Source: Rothia santali
GTDB lineage: Bacteria > Actinomycetota > Actinomycetes > Actinomycetales > Micrococcaceae
Direction of reading: 5' to 3'
DNA length: 64,000 nucleotides
Assembly: GCF_024199905.1 (NCBI RefSeq)
Contig: NZ_JANAFB010000004.1
Span: 1-64,000 of the forward strand
A program made the translations under genes and the position numbers. A model generated the notes under the pieces. It worked only from the letters and a program-made list of their open reading frames with translations, was not told the DNA's origin and made no database searches. Positions 25,169-34,166 of the stretch are shown here, one piece after another (within the stretch, counting starts at the first letter, position 1; each line of letters begins with the position of its first letter).

Positions 25169-26185
25169 TTGTCCGTTCACAACAGCATCAAGACCCTCGG
25201 GATCGGCGCCATCGCGACGCTGGCCCTGGCAGGCTGCGGCCTCCAGCCCTCCGGATCCTTCGTCCCCGAGATCGGGCCGGGGAGCATCCAGCCCGTCGAG
25301 GGCGCCGAGGGGCAGCCGCTCGTGGTGGCGTCCAAGAACTACACCGAGCAGCTCATCCTGGGCAAGATCGCGGCGCTGACCTCCTCCGCCGCGGGCTTCG
25401 AGGTCACCGACCTCAGCAACATCCCCGGTTCCCAGCCCACCCGGCAGGTCATGGTCAGCCACGAGGCCGACATGTTCTTCGAGTACACCGGCTCGGCCTG
25501 GCTGACCTACCTCGGCCACGAGCAGGGCCTGAAGGACCAGCAGGAGCAGTGGGAGGCCGTCCGCGACGCCGACGCCGAGTACGGCCTGACCTGGGGCCCG
25601 CCGGCGCCCATGAACAACACCTACGCCTTCGCCACGCGGCAGGAGGTCATCGACGAGTACGGCCTGAAGACCTTCTCGGACATCGCGAAGGTCCCGGTCG
25701 AGGAGCGGACCTTCTGCATCGAGGCCGAGTTCAACTCCCGCCAGGACGGCATCAACCCCATGCTGGAGACCTACGGCATCCCGCGCGGCACCCCCGACGG
25801 CGTCCCGGACGCCAACATCGCGATCCTCGACGCCGGCACCATCTACTCCGCCACGGCCCAGGGGGACACCTGCAACTTCGGCGAGGTGTTCACCACCGAC
25901 GGCCGCATCCCGGCCCTGAACCTCACGGTCCTCGAGGACGACCGGGCGTTCTTCCCGCACTACAACGTGGCGCCGGTGCTCAACACCGAGATGGACGAGC
26001 GCTACCCGGAGCTGATGGACCGCTACGAGCAGGTCGCCCAGCGGCTGGACAACGAGACGCTGCAGCAGCTGAACTACCGCGTGGACGTGGAGGGCGAGGA
26101 GCCGGCCCAGGTCGCCTTCGACTGGATGGTCTCCGAGGGGTTCATCAGCGACCCCGGCGGGAACGTGCAGGAGCAGGCGCAGTAG
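25169..26185 (+). CDS. opuCC: OpuC-type substrate-binding lipoprotein, copy 2
   Basis: A 338-residue lipoprotein (lipobox LAGC) aligned with copy 1 along its whole length: VVASKNYTEQLILGKI, FFEYTGSAWLTYLGH and GDTCNFGEVFTTDGRI are nearly the same. TTG 25169 is chosen because AAGGA lies seven bases upstream and the signal peptide starts at once. Differences cluster in the central region, so ligand preference may differ (for example betaine versus choline or carnitine); this is inference. It ends the operon and converges with the SatD-like gene. Confidence 0.92.
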   Translation: MSVHNSIKTLGIGAIATLALAGCGLQPSGSFVPEIGPGSIQPVEGAEGQPLVVASKNYTEQLILGKIAALTSSAAGFEVTDLSNIPGSQPTRQVMVSHEADMFFEYTGSAWLTYLGHEQGLKDQQEQWEAVRDADAEYGLTWGPPAPMNNTYAFATRQEVIDEYGLKTFSDIAKVPVEERTFCIEAEFNSRQDGINPMLETYGIPRGTPDGVPDANIAILDAGTIYSATAQGDTCNFGEVFTTDGRIPALNLTVLEDDRAFFPHYNVAPVLNTEMDERYPELMDRYEQVAQRLDNETLQQLNYRVDVEGEEPAQVAFDWMVSEGFISDPGGNVQEQAQ

Positions 26186-26198
26186 GGCCCGGCGCGCG

Positions 26199-26858
26199 TC
26201 AGAGCCGCGCCAGCAGCTCCGCGGCCGAGGCCCGCGCGGCGGTCTCCTCGTGCCAGCCGGTGCGGATGAGCGCCTTGCTGACCGCCTGCGGCGAGATGCC
26301 CAGCGCCTCGGCGATCGCCCGGTGCTGGCCGCGCACGTCCGGGACCAGCAGGTCCACGACGCGCCACTCCGCCTCGGTCCGGTGGTCGATGAGCCGGGCT
26401 AGCATCCGCAGCAGCGAGGTGATCGCGTCCGAGAGTCCGGGGTCGCCGCCCTCGACGGCGATCGCGCGGCACGGCAGCCCCGCCGTGCAGCGCTCGATCG
26501 CGGCCCGGGCGTAGCCCAGCGCGGGCCCCTCGGGCTCGTCGCCGCCGAGCTCGACCCCGCCGACGCCGATGCCGGCCAGCACGCCCCGCTCCCGGATGGC
26601 GCACAGCGCCGCGCCCACGGCGTGCACGGGGTCCGTGAACACCGCCCTGATCTCGTCGGGGTAGGTCACCGCGAAGGGGACGGGCCTCGCGTCCTCGGGT
26701 GCGGGGAGGGCGTTGAGGCGGGCGGCCAGCTCCCGCGCGGTCGAGGCGGGCCCGGCGTCGTCCGTGCGCGCGGGGTGGCGCGCGACGTCGTCGTGCGGCA
26801 GGACGGGGGCCTTCTCCCGGCCGGTCGCGCAGTGCTGGGCAACGATCAGTACATACAT
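26199..26858 (-). CDS. SatD-like protein with C-terminal helix-turn-helix
   Basis: A 219-residue protein. The centre (LAGIGVGGVELG, then ALGYARAAIERC) resembles the SatD family, whose function is poorly defined. The end (HRAIAEALGISPQAVSKALIRTGWHEE) is a clear helix-turn-helix. ATG 26858 follows GGGAGGG. It converges on the opuC operon with 13 bases between the stops, too short for a separate strong terminator. A DNA-binding or regulatory role is likely; its target is unknown. Confidence 0.7.
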   Translation of the reverse strand: MYVLIVAQHCATGREKAPVLPHDDVARHPARTDDAGPASTARELAARLNALPAPEDARPVPFAVTYPDEIRAVFTDPVHAVGAALCAIRERGVLAGIGVGGVELGGDEPEGPALGYARAAIERCTAGLPCRAIAVEGGDPGLSDAITSLLRMLARLIDHRTEAEWRVVDLLVPDVRGQHRAIAEALGISPQAVSKALIRTGWHEETAARASAAELLARL

Positions 26859-26943
26859 CCCTCCCAGTATGCCCCGGAGCCGGGCGTTCGCCCGTGTATG
26901 TCGGTGTGACGTCGTGTGGTGTGCCCGGAGCTGGGCTGAGCGC

Positions 26944-27720
26944 CTACGGCGTCCCGATGGGGTCGCCCAGCCAGGCGGGCAGGTCGGCCAGGGTGGGGAG
27001 GTCCAGGCTCACGCCGAACACGCTCGAGGAGATGACGACCACCATGACGAGGACGCACCCGCCGACGAAGACGTTCTCACGGCCGGAGCCCGCGTTGCCG
27101 AGGATCGGGAAGCGGATGCGGTGGCCGCTCGCCCACTCGAGTCCCGAGGAGGTCAGCGAGTCCCCGATGAGGTGGGACAGGTGCCCGATCGCGAGGGCGG
27201 CCGCGAGCCACCACCATGCGTCGTCGTCGGGGAAGACCCGGGCGGCTCCGTAGGTCGCCGCGGCCGCGAAGACCCAGCTGTACAGGTCCGAGAACAGCCG
27301 CGTGCTCCTCTGCCACCGGCGCCTCAGCTTCCGGTGCAGGGCCGTCTTGGCCAGCGCCTGGGTCCCGAAGGCGGTGTAGAGGAAGAACAGGCCGAGCCCG
27401 CCCCACCGTCCGAACAGGGTCACCGCGGCGAAGTCGAACGCGGCGCAGAAGAGCAGGAACCAGATCCGGTGCGTGCCCTGGCGGTGCCCGCCGGAGAGTC
27501 TGCCGGTTACGGACGCGATGGTCTTGGTGATGAAACCGCCCGACTGGGCGATGGAGCCGCTGGGGTGGTCGATGTCGGGGCGCAGAGCGGCGCCCGCCAC
27601 GGGCAGGCAGCCCATCAGCAGGATCGCCGGGGTGGCCGCGTAGCCGAGGACCGGGAACGCGTAGGCCGCCCCGGCCGTCCAGGTCGCCGCGCCGAGGATG
27701 GCGTGGCCTTTTCCCATCAT
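26944..27720 (-). CDS. DUF457/YdjM-like membrane-bound predicted metal-dependent hydrolase
   Basis: A 258-residue integral membrane protein. Family metal-ligand motifs are present in order: GHAILG at the N terminus, RPDIDHPSGS, HRQGTHRIW, and GHLSHLIGDSLTSSG. Relatives include the LexA-regulated YdjM of enteric bacteria, whose substrate is unknown. I chose the first of two adjacent ATGs (27720); GAAGGAG lies 12 bases upstream. Longer in-frame starts add residues without hydrophobic or conserved character. Confidence 0.87.
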   Translation of the reverse strand: MMGKGHAILGAATWTAGAAYAFPVLGYAATPAILLMGCLPVAGAALRPDIDHPSGSIAQSGGFITKTIASVTGRLSGGHRQGTHRIWFLLFCAAFDFAAVTLFGRWGGLGLFFLYTAFGTQALAKTALHRKLRRRWQRSTRLFSDLYSWVFAAAATYGAARVFPDDDAWWWLAAALAIGHLSHLIGDSLTSSGLEWASGHRIRFPILGNAGSGRENVFVGGCVLVMVVVISSSVFGVSLDLPTLADLPAWLGDPIGTP

Positions 27721-28119
27721 GGGATCGATCGTCTCCTTCGTGGGGTGTGGTGAGGTGTGTTTCGGTTGGTCGGGCCGCCCGCCCGACGTCGTGCCGGCGC
27801 CGAGTGAGACCGGGGGCTGGCTGAGTGCGAGCAGGTACTCATTCGGGCCCGCAGAGTCTCCCGGTTGAGGCCTGCAAGACACCCGTTTGAGGGGTCGTGG
27901 ATACCTGCACGGGGAGGCCACGCACCCCCCCCTGGAGGCACGGCGAAATCCCCGCACGCGTCAGGAATCGCGCGAGAAAGGGAGGGAATGCGGGCTCAGC
28001 CCGGCGGGAGGATGCGGCCGACGACGCCGTGTGCGGTGGCGTGGGTCGCCGGACCGGGCCGCCCGCCGGCCACGGGCCGGGGAGCGCCTCGGATCAGGGG
28101 AGGGTGCGCGGGAGCGAGC
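27721..28119. other. Intergenic stretch with no recognisable gene
   Basis: These 399 bases lie upstream of the DUF457 gene and downstream of the nuclease-helicase partner gene on the same strand. They include the DUF457 promoter and a run of seven Cs at about 27930. I checked for tRNA-like T-arms and short coding frames with high third-position G/C and saw none. Confidence 0.5.
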
Positions 28120-28848
28120 TCACTCCCAGAACATCGTCTCCACGTCGACGCCGCGGATCACCAGCTCCTCCATGAGCGAGTCGCGGCAGATCAGCGGCAG
28201 CGCCATCGACCCGACCGTGTCGTCCGGACCCAGGTACGGCGTGGCCTGCGCGAACCCGGCGCGGAAGCGGGAGAGCGACTGGCAGAGGTCGATCACGTCC
28301 CGGAGGTCCTCCTCGGTCGCGAAGACCCAGAACGAGTCCTGGTCGGTCAGCTGGAACAGTCCCACGGGGTGCCCGCGCTCCTCGATGGAGTGGCGCCGCA
28401 CCCAGCCGCCCGGGGTGCCCGGCCCGAGGGGAGGGCACGCCGGGTCGAAGTACCAGGACTGGGCGCGCTCCAGCCAGTCGGGCATCTCCGGGAAGTACAC
28501 GGTCGCGCTCTCCTCCTCGGGCCACTCGGTCCGGGAGAAGATCGCCGCGTGCATCGCGTTCCAGAAGACCTCCTCGTCCCCCTCGATGCCGACGGCGTTC
28601 ATGTCCTCGGGCTCGGGGTCCGGCTCGAAGACCGCGTCGTCGTCGGAGCCGCTGCGCTCCCAGTACGTGGTCCGCGTGGCGAGATCTGCCGAGAGCAGGA
28701 ACGTCTCGATCTGCTTCAGGAACTCCGGGTCCCCCACGGCCACCGTCTGCTCCTCGAAGTGGAGGATGTACGGGGTACGGGCCTTGAAGCTCGGCTTGAT
28801 GATCTCCACCTCCTCGTCCCGGTCGCTGCTGTTCGTGCCATTATTCAC
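28120..28848 (-). CDS. Unknown acidic protein coupled to the nuclease-helicase
   Basis: A 242-residue soluble protein, strongly acidic, with many Glu and Asp residues (SGSDDDAVFEPDPEPEDM) and Trp/Phe-rich stretches. I do not recognise a domain. Its ATG 28848 lies inside the last codons of the nuclease-helicase gene (8-base overlap), so the two are probably translated together. The acidic character could suit a regulator or DNA mimic acting on the helicase, but that is speculation. A conserved-looking core is PYILHFEEQTVAVGDPEF near the N terminus. Confidence 0.8.
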   Translation of the reverse strand: MNNGTNSSDRDEEVEIIKPSFKARTPYILHFEEQTVAVGDPEFLKQIETFLLSADLATRTTYWERSGSDDDAVFEPDPEPEDMNAVGIEGDEEVFWNAMHAAIFSRTEWPEEESATVYFPEMPDWLERAQSWYFDPACPPLGPGTPGGWVRRHSIEERGHPVGLFQLTDQDSFWVFATEEDLRDVIDLCQSLSRFRAGFAQATPYLGPDDTVGSMALPLICRDSLMEELVIRGVDVETMFWE

Positions 28849-31800
28849 GGGAATCCCCCCTTCTCTCTACCGCATTCCAGGCTTTCGCCTCCTGGCGCAG
28901 GGTGACGAATCCGCCCAGCGTCGCCAGGCCCTCGGGCGTGGCCGGCCAGTAGTCGGTGAGGTGCGGCGAGCTGACGATCACCGCGCACCACTGGCCCCGG
29001 GACACCGCGACGTTGAGGCGGTTCGGGGAGAGCAGGAAGTCCATGCCCCGGGGCACCTCCTCCGCGGAGGAGGCGGCCATCGAGACGACGACTACCGGGG
29101 CCTCCTGACCCTGAAACCTATCGACGGTGCCGACCCGGACGCCTTCCTGATCCGCATCCGCCAGCCCCGCCTCCTCGAGGGCCTGACGAATCGCGTCCAC
29201 CTGGGCGTTGTAGGCAGCCACGACGAGGACATCCGCAGGCTGAAGCGGCCGCTCCTCCTGATCCGGCGCACGGCGCCACCCCCTTCCGAGGAACTGCTGG
29301 GCCACCCGCACGACGCCGCGCGCCTCCTCGCGGGAGGAGGTCGCGTTGCCGAGGTGGCCGATGTCGAGACGGTACACCCCCGGCCGCGTGGCCACCAGGT
29401 CCCGCTCGCCGGCCGCGGGCGCCGAGTGCAGCCGCCCCCGGTAGGACAGCCGCGAGACCGGCGCGCACAGCTCCGGGTGCATGCGCCACGAGGCGTCCAG
29501 GAAGTAGCCGAACTCGGCCGGCAGCGTGCGCTCCCCGGCGGAGAGCCAGCCCAGCGCGGACTCGTCCACCGGGTACGGGTGGCTGCCCTGGGTCACCTGC
29601 GGCAGCTGCTGCGGGTCGCCGAGCAGCAGCATGTTCCGCGCCGCCCGGGAGACCGCGAGCATGTTGGCCAGCGAGTACTGCCCCGCCTCGTCGATCACCA
29701 GCAGGTCCAGGCGGCCGGGCTCGAACCGGTCCTGGTTCGCGAAGTCCCACGCGGTGCCGCCGTAGATCCGGCCGCCCTCCTCGGCGAGGAAGCCGGGGAT
29801 CTCCTTCGGCCCGATCTGCCGCCACGGCGGCGGGGGCGGGAGCTCGACGTCGTCCTCCGCCTTCTTCGCGGCGCGCGGCTTGGCCTTGGCGATCGCCTCG
29901 CCGGGCACGCCGCCGTTCGTGAGGCACCCGCGCAGCAGGTTCTCGATCACGGCGTGCGACTGGGCCACGACGCCGACCTTCCACCCCTCCGCGACCAGCC
30001 GCCCGATCACGTGCGAGCCGACGAAGGATTTGCCCGTGCCCGGCGGCCCCTGCACGGCGAGGTAGGAGTCGTCGAGGCGGCTCACGGCGGCGTGGATCGC
30101 GCTGACCATGGGCAGCTCGGCGGCGGTGTGCTCGGGATCCTCGGGCTGGGGGAGAGGGCCCTCCCCCGTCAGCCGGGGCGCGCGGCGGGCCAGGACGTCC
30201 AGGCCCGCGCCGTGGGGCAGGTGCGGGGCGCCGCCGGGCCCGCTCCACAGGGCGGCGTCGACCTCCTGGGCCAGCTCGGCCAGCGAGTCCTCCTGGGCCT
30301 GCGTGCGGATGGGCGCCGGCGGCGTGAGCGCGAGGGGCAGCTGGGGGAAGGCGTCGGTGCCCTGGGGGCGGGTCTCGGTAACCTCGACCCGGTAGAGGCC
30401 CTGCGCCCCGGCGGGCTCGATCGACTCGACCGTGGCGCGGGCGTCGCTGGCCCGGCTCACCACGGGGGCGTTGCCGCCGGTCAGCGCGTTCAGCCGCTCC
30501 TGGCTCTGCAGCACCTTGTCCGCGAGGTACCCTGGCAGGGGTGCGGCGTACATCGCGAACAGGCCCGAGGCGCCCGGCTTGAGGCTGAACCCGTCGGCGA
30601 TGCGGGCGGTCCCGGCCAGGGTCCGCCGCTCGGTCTTGGCGCGGGGCCCGGGCGTGTGCCAGTCCTCCGCGACCGCGAGCCGCTCGAAGACGACGACGTC
30701 GCGCTGGCCCTCCCACTCGCCCACGGGCGCGGAGAGCCGGTCGAAGTGCGCCCACCAGAACTGCTTGCGCTCGCGGCGGTGGTAGCCGGTGGCCGAGGAG
30801 ACCATCGCGACGGCGCGCGCGGTCCGCTCCAGCTCCTCGGGGGCCAGACCGGTGCTCTCCGGGGTCGCGGTCTCGACGAAGTGGTTGAGCGAGGCCTCCA
30901 CGGGGGTGGTGCGGGCGTCGGCGGCGTCCGGGTCGGGCGGGGGCGGGGGCGGGGCCTGGGGCGTGGCGAGCTCCTCCGCGACGTCGCGCCCGGCCAGGCC
31001 CAGCAGCCAGTCGCGCAGGCGCAGGGTCGAGACGCAGTCGTAGCGGTTGTATGCGTGGATGGAGTCGAGGATGAGCGCGGCCTCGGTCTCCTCCCCGGAG
31101 TCCCGGGCCAGGCAGTAGTCGGCGTAGGCGACCACGGAGGCCGCGGCGTCGGTGACGTCCCCGCCGCGCAGCTGCTCGCCCATGTAGAGGGGCTCGAGCT
31201 TCTTGATCGAATAGGAGGGCTGGGAGATGCGGATGCTCGAGCGCACGGCGTCGTAGAGGTCCACGAGGACCTCGTGGCGCAGGAGGTCGTCCACGTCTTC
31301 TTCGCCGACGCCGTGGCGCGCGGCGAGGTCGCGCAGCGCCCGCTTCTCGTAGTTGGCGTAGTGGTAGACCTTCAGACCCGGGTGGCGCTCGCGGCGCTCG
31401 CGGAGGTAGGCGAGGAAGTCCAGCAGGGCCTGCTTCTCCTCGGCGCGGGAGTGGGCCCAGAACGAGATGAAGCGGGGCTCCTCCGCCGCGTCCTCCGGCA
31501 GCTCGACGACGCCGAACAGGTACTCGATCCCCCACGAGGAGTCGTGCGCGTCCTGCCACAGGGGGTCGCCCTCGAAGTCGAAGAAGACGTCCCCCGGGTT
31601 GGCCCGCGGGATGCGCCGGAGCGGGCCCGGGTCCTCCACGGTGTAGGAGACGGTGCGGTTCTCGCCGGCGGCGTCGAGGTACTCGACCGTGCCGTCGGGG
31701 CGCGCCAGCCCGCACTGCATCCGCGCCTGCCGCCGGGCCTGCCGGACGGCGTCGGGGAGGCGGTGCCCGCGCTCGTCCAGCTCGGGGAGGCCGGCCAGGT

Positions 31801-32704
31801 CCTCGACCGTGCGCACGCCGTGGCGCTCGCGCAGCCTCTTGCGGCTCGTCAGCGACATCCCGGCCACCTGCAGGACGTCCCGGTGCTCGGCGATCTGGGC
31901 CTCGCAGTGGGGGCAGCGGCCGCAGCGGGCGACGTCGTCGTCGAACCACCGCACCGGGCCCCGCGCGGGATCCCGGTGGGCGGTTGTCAGGGCCTCGAAG
32001 CGCTCCCGGCGCTCGCGGTAGACGGCGAGGAAGTCCCCGACGTCGAAGCTCGCGTGCTCCCGGTTCCCCAGGATCAGCGTGACCCGGTCCGCGACCGGGA
32101 TCCCCGCCGCGGCCAGCTGGTCCGCGTAGGCCGCGAGCTGCAGCAGCGCGGTGACCTTGGCGTGGCGGGCGAGCTTGGTGTCGTAGACCTCGTAGGTGCC
32201 GTCCGGCCGGCGGATCAGGAAGTCGGAGCGGCCGTGGAAGCGGCCGTCGTAGAAGGAGGCCTGGAAGACGACGTCGGCCCCCTCCCGCAGCGCCCGGACC
32301 GACTCCTCGTGCTTGGCCGTGAGCGTCGCGTGGTCCATGCGGCGCGCGGGCTCGATCTCGTAGACGCCGCTGCCCGCGGGCCCGCCGGTGTTCTGCGGGC
32401 CCGACGACGCCGCCGCCCCGGCCGCCGCCCGGAACGGCCCGTACCGTGCCGTGAGGTCCGCCAGGACGGCGGCCTCGTGCTCGTCGCCCAGGCGGGAGGT
32501 GTGTTCGAGCATGGCGTCCTCGGGGACCTCGAGGCGGGGGACGCGGCCGAGCTTCTCGTCCAGGATGCGCAGGGTGGCCCAGGGGCACTCGGCGGCGCGC
32601 ACGAGGTCGGTGGCCGAGTAGACGAGCGTGCGTTCCGGCTCGCCGAGGGCGGACTCCACCGGGCGGCCGGATGCCGGAGCGGTGGGGGCCTGCACGAAGA
32701 ACAC
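28841..32704 (-). CDS. TM0106-type RecB-like nuclease fused to UPF1/Dna2-like helicase
   Basis: A 1287-residue protein. An N-terminal RecB/Cas4-like nuclease has GRSDFLI near residue 155, a following D-T-K motif, and a Cys cluster CGRCPHC near 259 that could hold iron-sulfur or zinc. A DEDD/RNase-H-like domain begins at VFFDFEGDPLW (about 373) and closes at YNRYDCVSTLRLRDWL. A Pro-rich linker leads to a superfamily 1 helicase: Walker A QGPPGTGKS near 885, DEAGQ near 1001, GDPQQLPQVTQGSHP, and VGTVDRFQGQE. GTG 32704 has AGGAGG seven bases upstream. The predicted role is DNA (or RNA) end processing; TM0106-family members are common but poorly studied. Confidence 0.9.
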   Translation of the reverse strand: MFFVQAPTAPASGRPVESALGEPERTLVYSATDLVRAAECPWATLRILDEKLGRVPRLEVPEDAMLEHTSRLGDEHEAAVLADLTARYGPFRAAAGAAASSGPQNTGGPAGSGVYEIEPARRMDHATLTAKHEESVRALREGADVVFQASFYDGRFHGRSDFLIRRPDGTYEVYDTKLARHAKVTALLQLAAYADQLAAAGIPVADRVTLILGNREHASFDVGDFLAVYRERRERFEALTTAHRDPARGPVRWFDDDVARCGRCPHCEAQIAEHRDVLQVAGMSLTSRKRLRERHGVRTVEDLAGLPELDERGHRLPDAVRQARRQARMQCGLARPDGTVEYLDAAGENRTVSYTVEDPGPLRRIPRANPGDVFFDFEGDPLWQDAHDSSWGIEYLFGVVELPEDAAEEPRFISFWAHSRAEEKQALLDFLAYLRERRERHPGLKVYHYANYEKRALRDLAARHGVGEEDVDDLLRHEVLVDLYDAVRSSIRISQPSYSIKKLEPLYMGEQLRGGDVTDAAASVVAYADYCLARDSGEETEAALILDSIHAYNRYDCVSTLRLRDWLLGLAGRDVAEELATPQAPPPPPPDPDAADARTTPVEASLNHFVETATPESTGLAPEELERTARAVAMVSSATGYHRRERKQFWWAHFDRLSAPVGEWEGQRDVVVFERLAVAEDWHTPGPRAKTERRTLAGTARIADGFSLKPGASGLFAMYAAPLPGYLADKVLQSQERLNALTGGNAPVVSRASDARATVESIEPAGAQGLYRVEVTETRPQGTDAFPQLPLALTPPAPIRTQAQEDSLAELAQEVDAALWSGPGGAPHLPHGAGLDVLARRAPRLTGEGPLPQPEDPEHTAAELPMVSAIHAAVSRLDDSYLAVQGPPGTGKSFVGSHVIGRLVAEGWKVGVVAQSHAVIENLLRGCLTNGGVPGEAIAKAKPRAAKKAEDDVELPPPPPWRQIGPKEIPGFLAEEGGRIYGGTAWDFANQDRFEPGRLDLLVIDEAGQYSLANMLAVSRAARNMLLLGDPQQLPQVTQGSHPYPVDESALGWLSAGERTLPAEFGYFLDASWRMHPELCAPVSRLSYRGRLHSAPAAGERDLVATRPGVYRLDIGHLGNATSSREEARGVVRVAQQFLGRGWRRAPDQEERPLQPADVLVVAAYNAQVDAIRQALEEAGLADADQEGVRVGTVDRFQGQEAPVVVVSMAASSAEEVPRGMDFLLSPNRLNVAVSRGQWCAVIVSSPHLTDYWPATPEGLATLGGFVTLRQEAKAWNAVERRGDSRE

Positions 32705-33244
32705 GTCTGCCTCCTGAGGCGCGGGGTGATGCCCTCGTCGTGGGTCTGACGAGGGGTTTTGGTCGTTGGGACCAGCGTAGGGGAGGGGACTGACAACTTA
32801 AGCCGGTGGGGGACGGGCTGGGGAAGGAGTGGGGAGAACTCGTGGGCGGCGACCGCTGAACGGTTTGGGTCGTATGGCCGGCCGCGCTCGCAGTCCATTC
32901 GCCCGGAATGGACGGATCCCCCGATGATTCACTCGAGGTGCGCTACGTCATACCGAGTCAAATGTTTCAGGGTTGCTTCCTCCGTGACCCATTCTGTCTG
33001 CCGGCCGCGGACCTCGGGCCGAGTGACCGGGCCGTCCCGCCGGGGGCGATGGACGACTCCGAGTCCTGGCTCCACATGGTGAGTGACAAGCTACTGGCCA
33101 GTACGATCGTCACCGTAAATGTCAAGTACGGGATGAGGCCGCGGAAACATTCTCGCCAGAATAGACAAGATTTGAAGCGTTTTGATGAGATGTGAACTGT
33201 TCGGTACGCACCGAATATTCCATCTCTCACATCTTTGAAGAAGA
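32705..33244. other. Lower-GC intergenic region
   Basis: This 540-base gap between divergent genes is visibly richer in A+T than its surroundings, especially 33080-33244, which should hold the excalibur-gene promoter. It contains an inverted repeat TCCATTC-GCCCG-GAATGGA (32894-32912). A 95-codon open frame starts at ATG 32908 inside that repeat, but has weak third-position bias and no ribosome site, so I do not call it a gene. Confidence 0.45.
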
Positions 33245-33943
33245 ATGAGGCACTCCGTGAAGAAGACCACCGCCACCGTGGCACTCGCCGCCGCCGTCGG
33301 ATTCTCCGCCCTCGCGACCACGCCGGCCATGGCCGCCCCCATCGTGTTCAGCAACTGCTCCGAGGCTGCCGCCTACGGTGTCTACAACATCCCCGCGGGT
33401 TCGCCCGGCTATGGCGCGCACCTGGATCGTGACAGCGACGGCATCGGTTGCGAGGACAGCACCGTAGTGTACGACGAGACTCTGGTGCCCGGCTACGAGA
33501 CCCCGGTCGCCGAGCAGCCCGAGGTTCCGGTCGCTCAGCAGCCCACCGATGCCGGAACCACGCCCTTCAAGAACTGCACCGAGGCCCGCAACGCCGGCTA
33601 CACCAACATCCCCTCCACCTCGCCCTTCTACGGCCCCCACCTGGACCGAGACAAGGACGGCTTCGGCTGCGACGCCGGTGGCGCCGACGAGGTCGACGAC
33701 GTGACCCCCGAGGTCGGCGACGGCGTGACGGGTGACTGGGGCCAGCAGAACTGGGAGCAGGGGAACTGGGACCAGCAGTGGCCCGCCGCTGACCAGCAGG
33801 TCGCCCAGATGCCCGTGGGCGGTGCCGACACCGGCGTCGCACAGGAGTCCTCGAACGGCGCCGGCGCCCTCGCCCTCGGCGGCGGCCTGGCCCTGATCGC
33901 CGCGGCCGGCGCCGTCTTCGGCATCCGCCGCGCGCGGGCCTGA
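33245..33943 (+). CDS. Secreted protein with two excalibur calcium-binding domains
   Basis: A 232-residue protein with a Sec signal peptide (VALAAAVGFSALATTPAMA). Two excalibur units follow, each with a DxDxDG loop: HLDRDSDGIGCE and HLDRDKDGFGCD, with partner cysteines in NCSEA and NCTEA. An acidic, Gln/Trp-rich spacer leads to a C-terminal membrane helix (ALALGGGLALIAAAGAVFGI) with a basic end, but no LPxTG motif. It is therefore probably membrane-anchored outside the cell. ATG 33245 is kept; GTG 33257, preceded by GAGG, gives a tidier signal peptide. A strong terminator follows. Confidence 0.88.
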   Translation: MRHSVKKTTATVALAAAVGFSALATTPAMAAPIVFSNCSEAAAYGVYNIPAGSPGYGAHLDRDSDGIGCEDSTVVYDETLVPGYETPVAEQPEVPVAQQPTDAGTTPFKNCTEARNAGYTNIPSTSPFYGPHLDRDKDGFGCDAGGADEVDDVTPEVGDGVTGDWGQQNWEQGNWDQQWPAADQQVAQMPVGGADTGVAQESSNGAGALALGGGLALIAAAGAVFGIRRARA

Positions 33944-34004
33944 TCTCTCGGGGCTGAGCTGGTCGGATAGGGAATCCCCTCCCGGGTGGCTCGGCACATG
34001 AGAC

Positions 34005-34044
34005 GACCGCCGTGGATGCAGCATCGCATCCACGGCGGTCTTTT
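34005..34044 (+). terminator. Canonical rho-independent terminator
   Basis: A perfect 15-bp stem (GACCGCCGTGGATGC with GCATCCACGGCGGTC), a 6-base loop and TTTT. An outer 8-bp pair (GGCACATG 33993-34000 with CATGTGCC 34047-34054) may extend it. The arms are shared with a hairpin inside the sortase gene at 41885-41922. Confidence 0.92.
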
Positions 34045-34125
34045 CGCATGTGCCTGCGAGGGTAGGCCCTGGGTCCGCGAGAGTCATCGGGACCGGGTCC
34101 ATCGTCGTCGCACCGCGCCTTCCAG

Positions 34126-34156
34126 CGTCTCCCCGTCTCGACGAGGCGGGGAGACG
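34126..34156 (-). terminator. Hairpin just after the gntP stop
   Basis: CGTCTCCCC (34126-34134) pairs with GGGGAGACG (34148-34156), continued inward by GTCTC/GAGGC around a GAC loop. It starts 10 bases beyond the GntP stop on the minus strand. Confidence 0.65.
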
Positions 34157-34166
34157 GACGGCGGGA

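Noticed and set aside
28841..32704. Cas4 or CRISPR-associated nuclease
   Set aside because: The RecB-like domain and Cys cluster recall Cas4, but the architecture with an RNase-H-like domain and UPF1-like helicase is that of TM0106-type proteins, and no cas genes are nearby.
27887..32749. Open frame of about 1,620 codons on the plus strand
   Set aside because: It is the mirror of the nuclease-helicase gene; composition is biased, no domain is recognisable, and the minus-strand frame has conserved motifs.
32908..33195. 95-codon frame in the lower-GC gap
   Set aside because: Third-position bias is weak, no ribosome site is present and its ATG lies within a palindrome; it may be chance in A+T-richer DNA.
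33245..33943. LPxTG sortase substrate for the sortase at 41868
   Set aside because: The protein ends in a membrane helix and basic tail but has no LPxTG-like motif before it.
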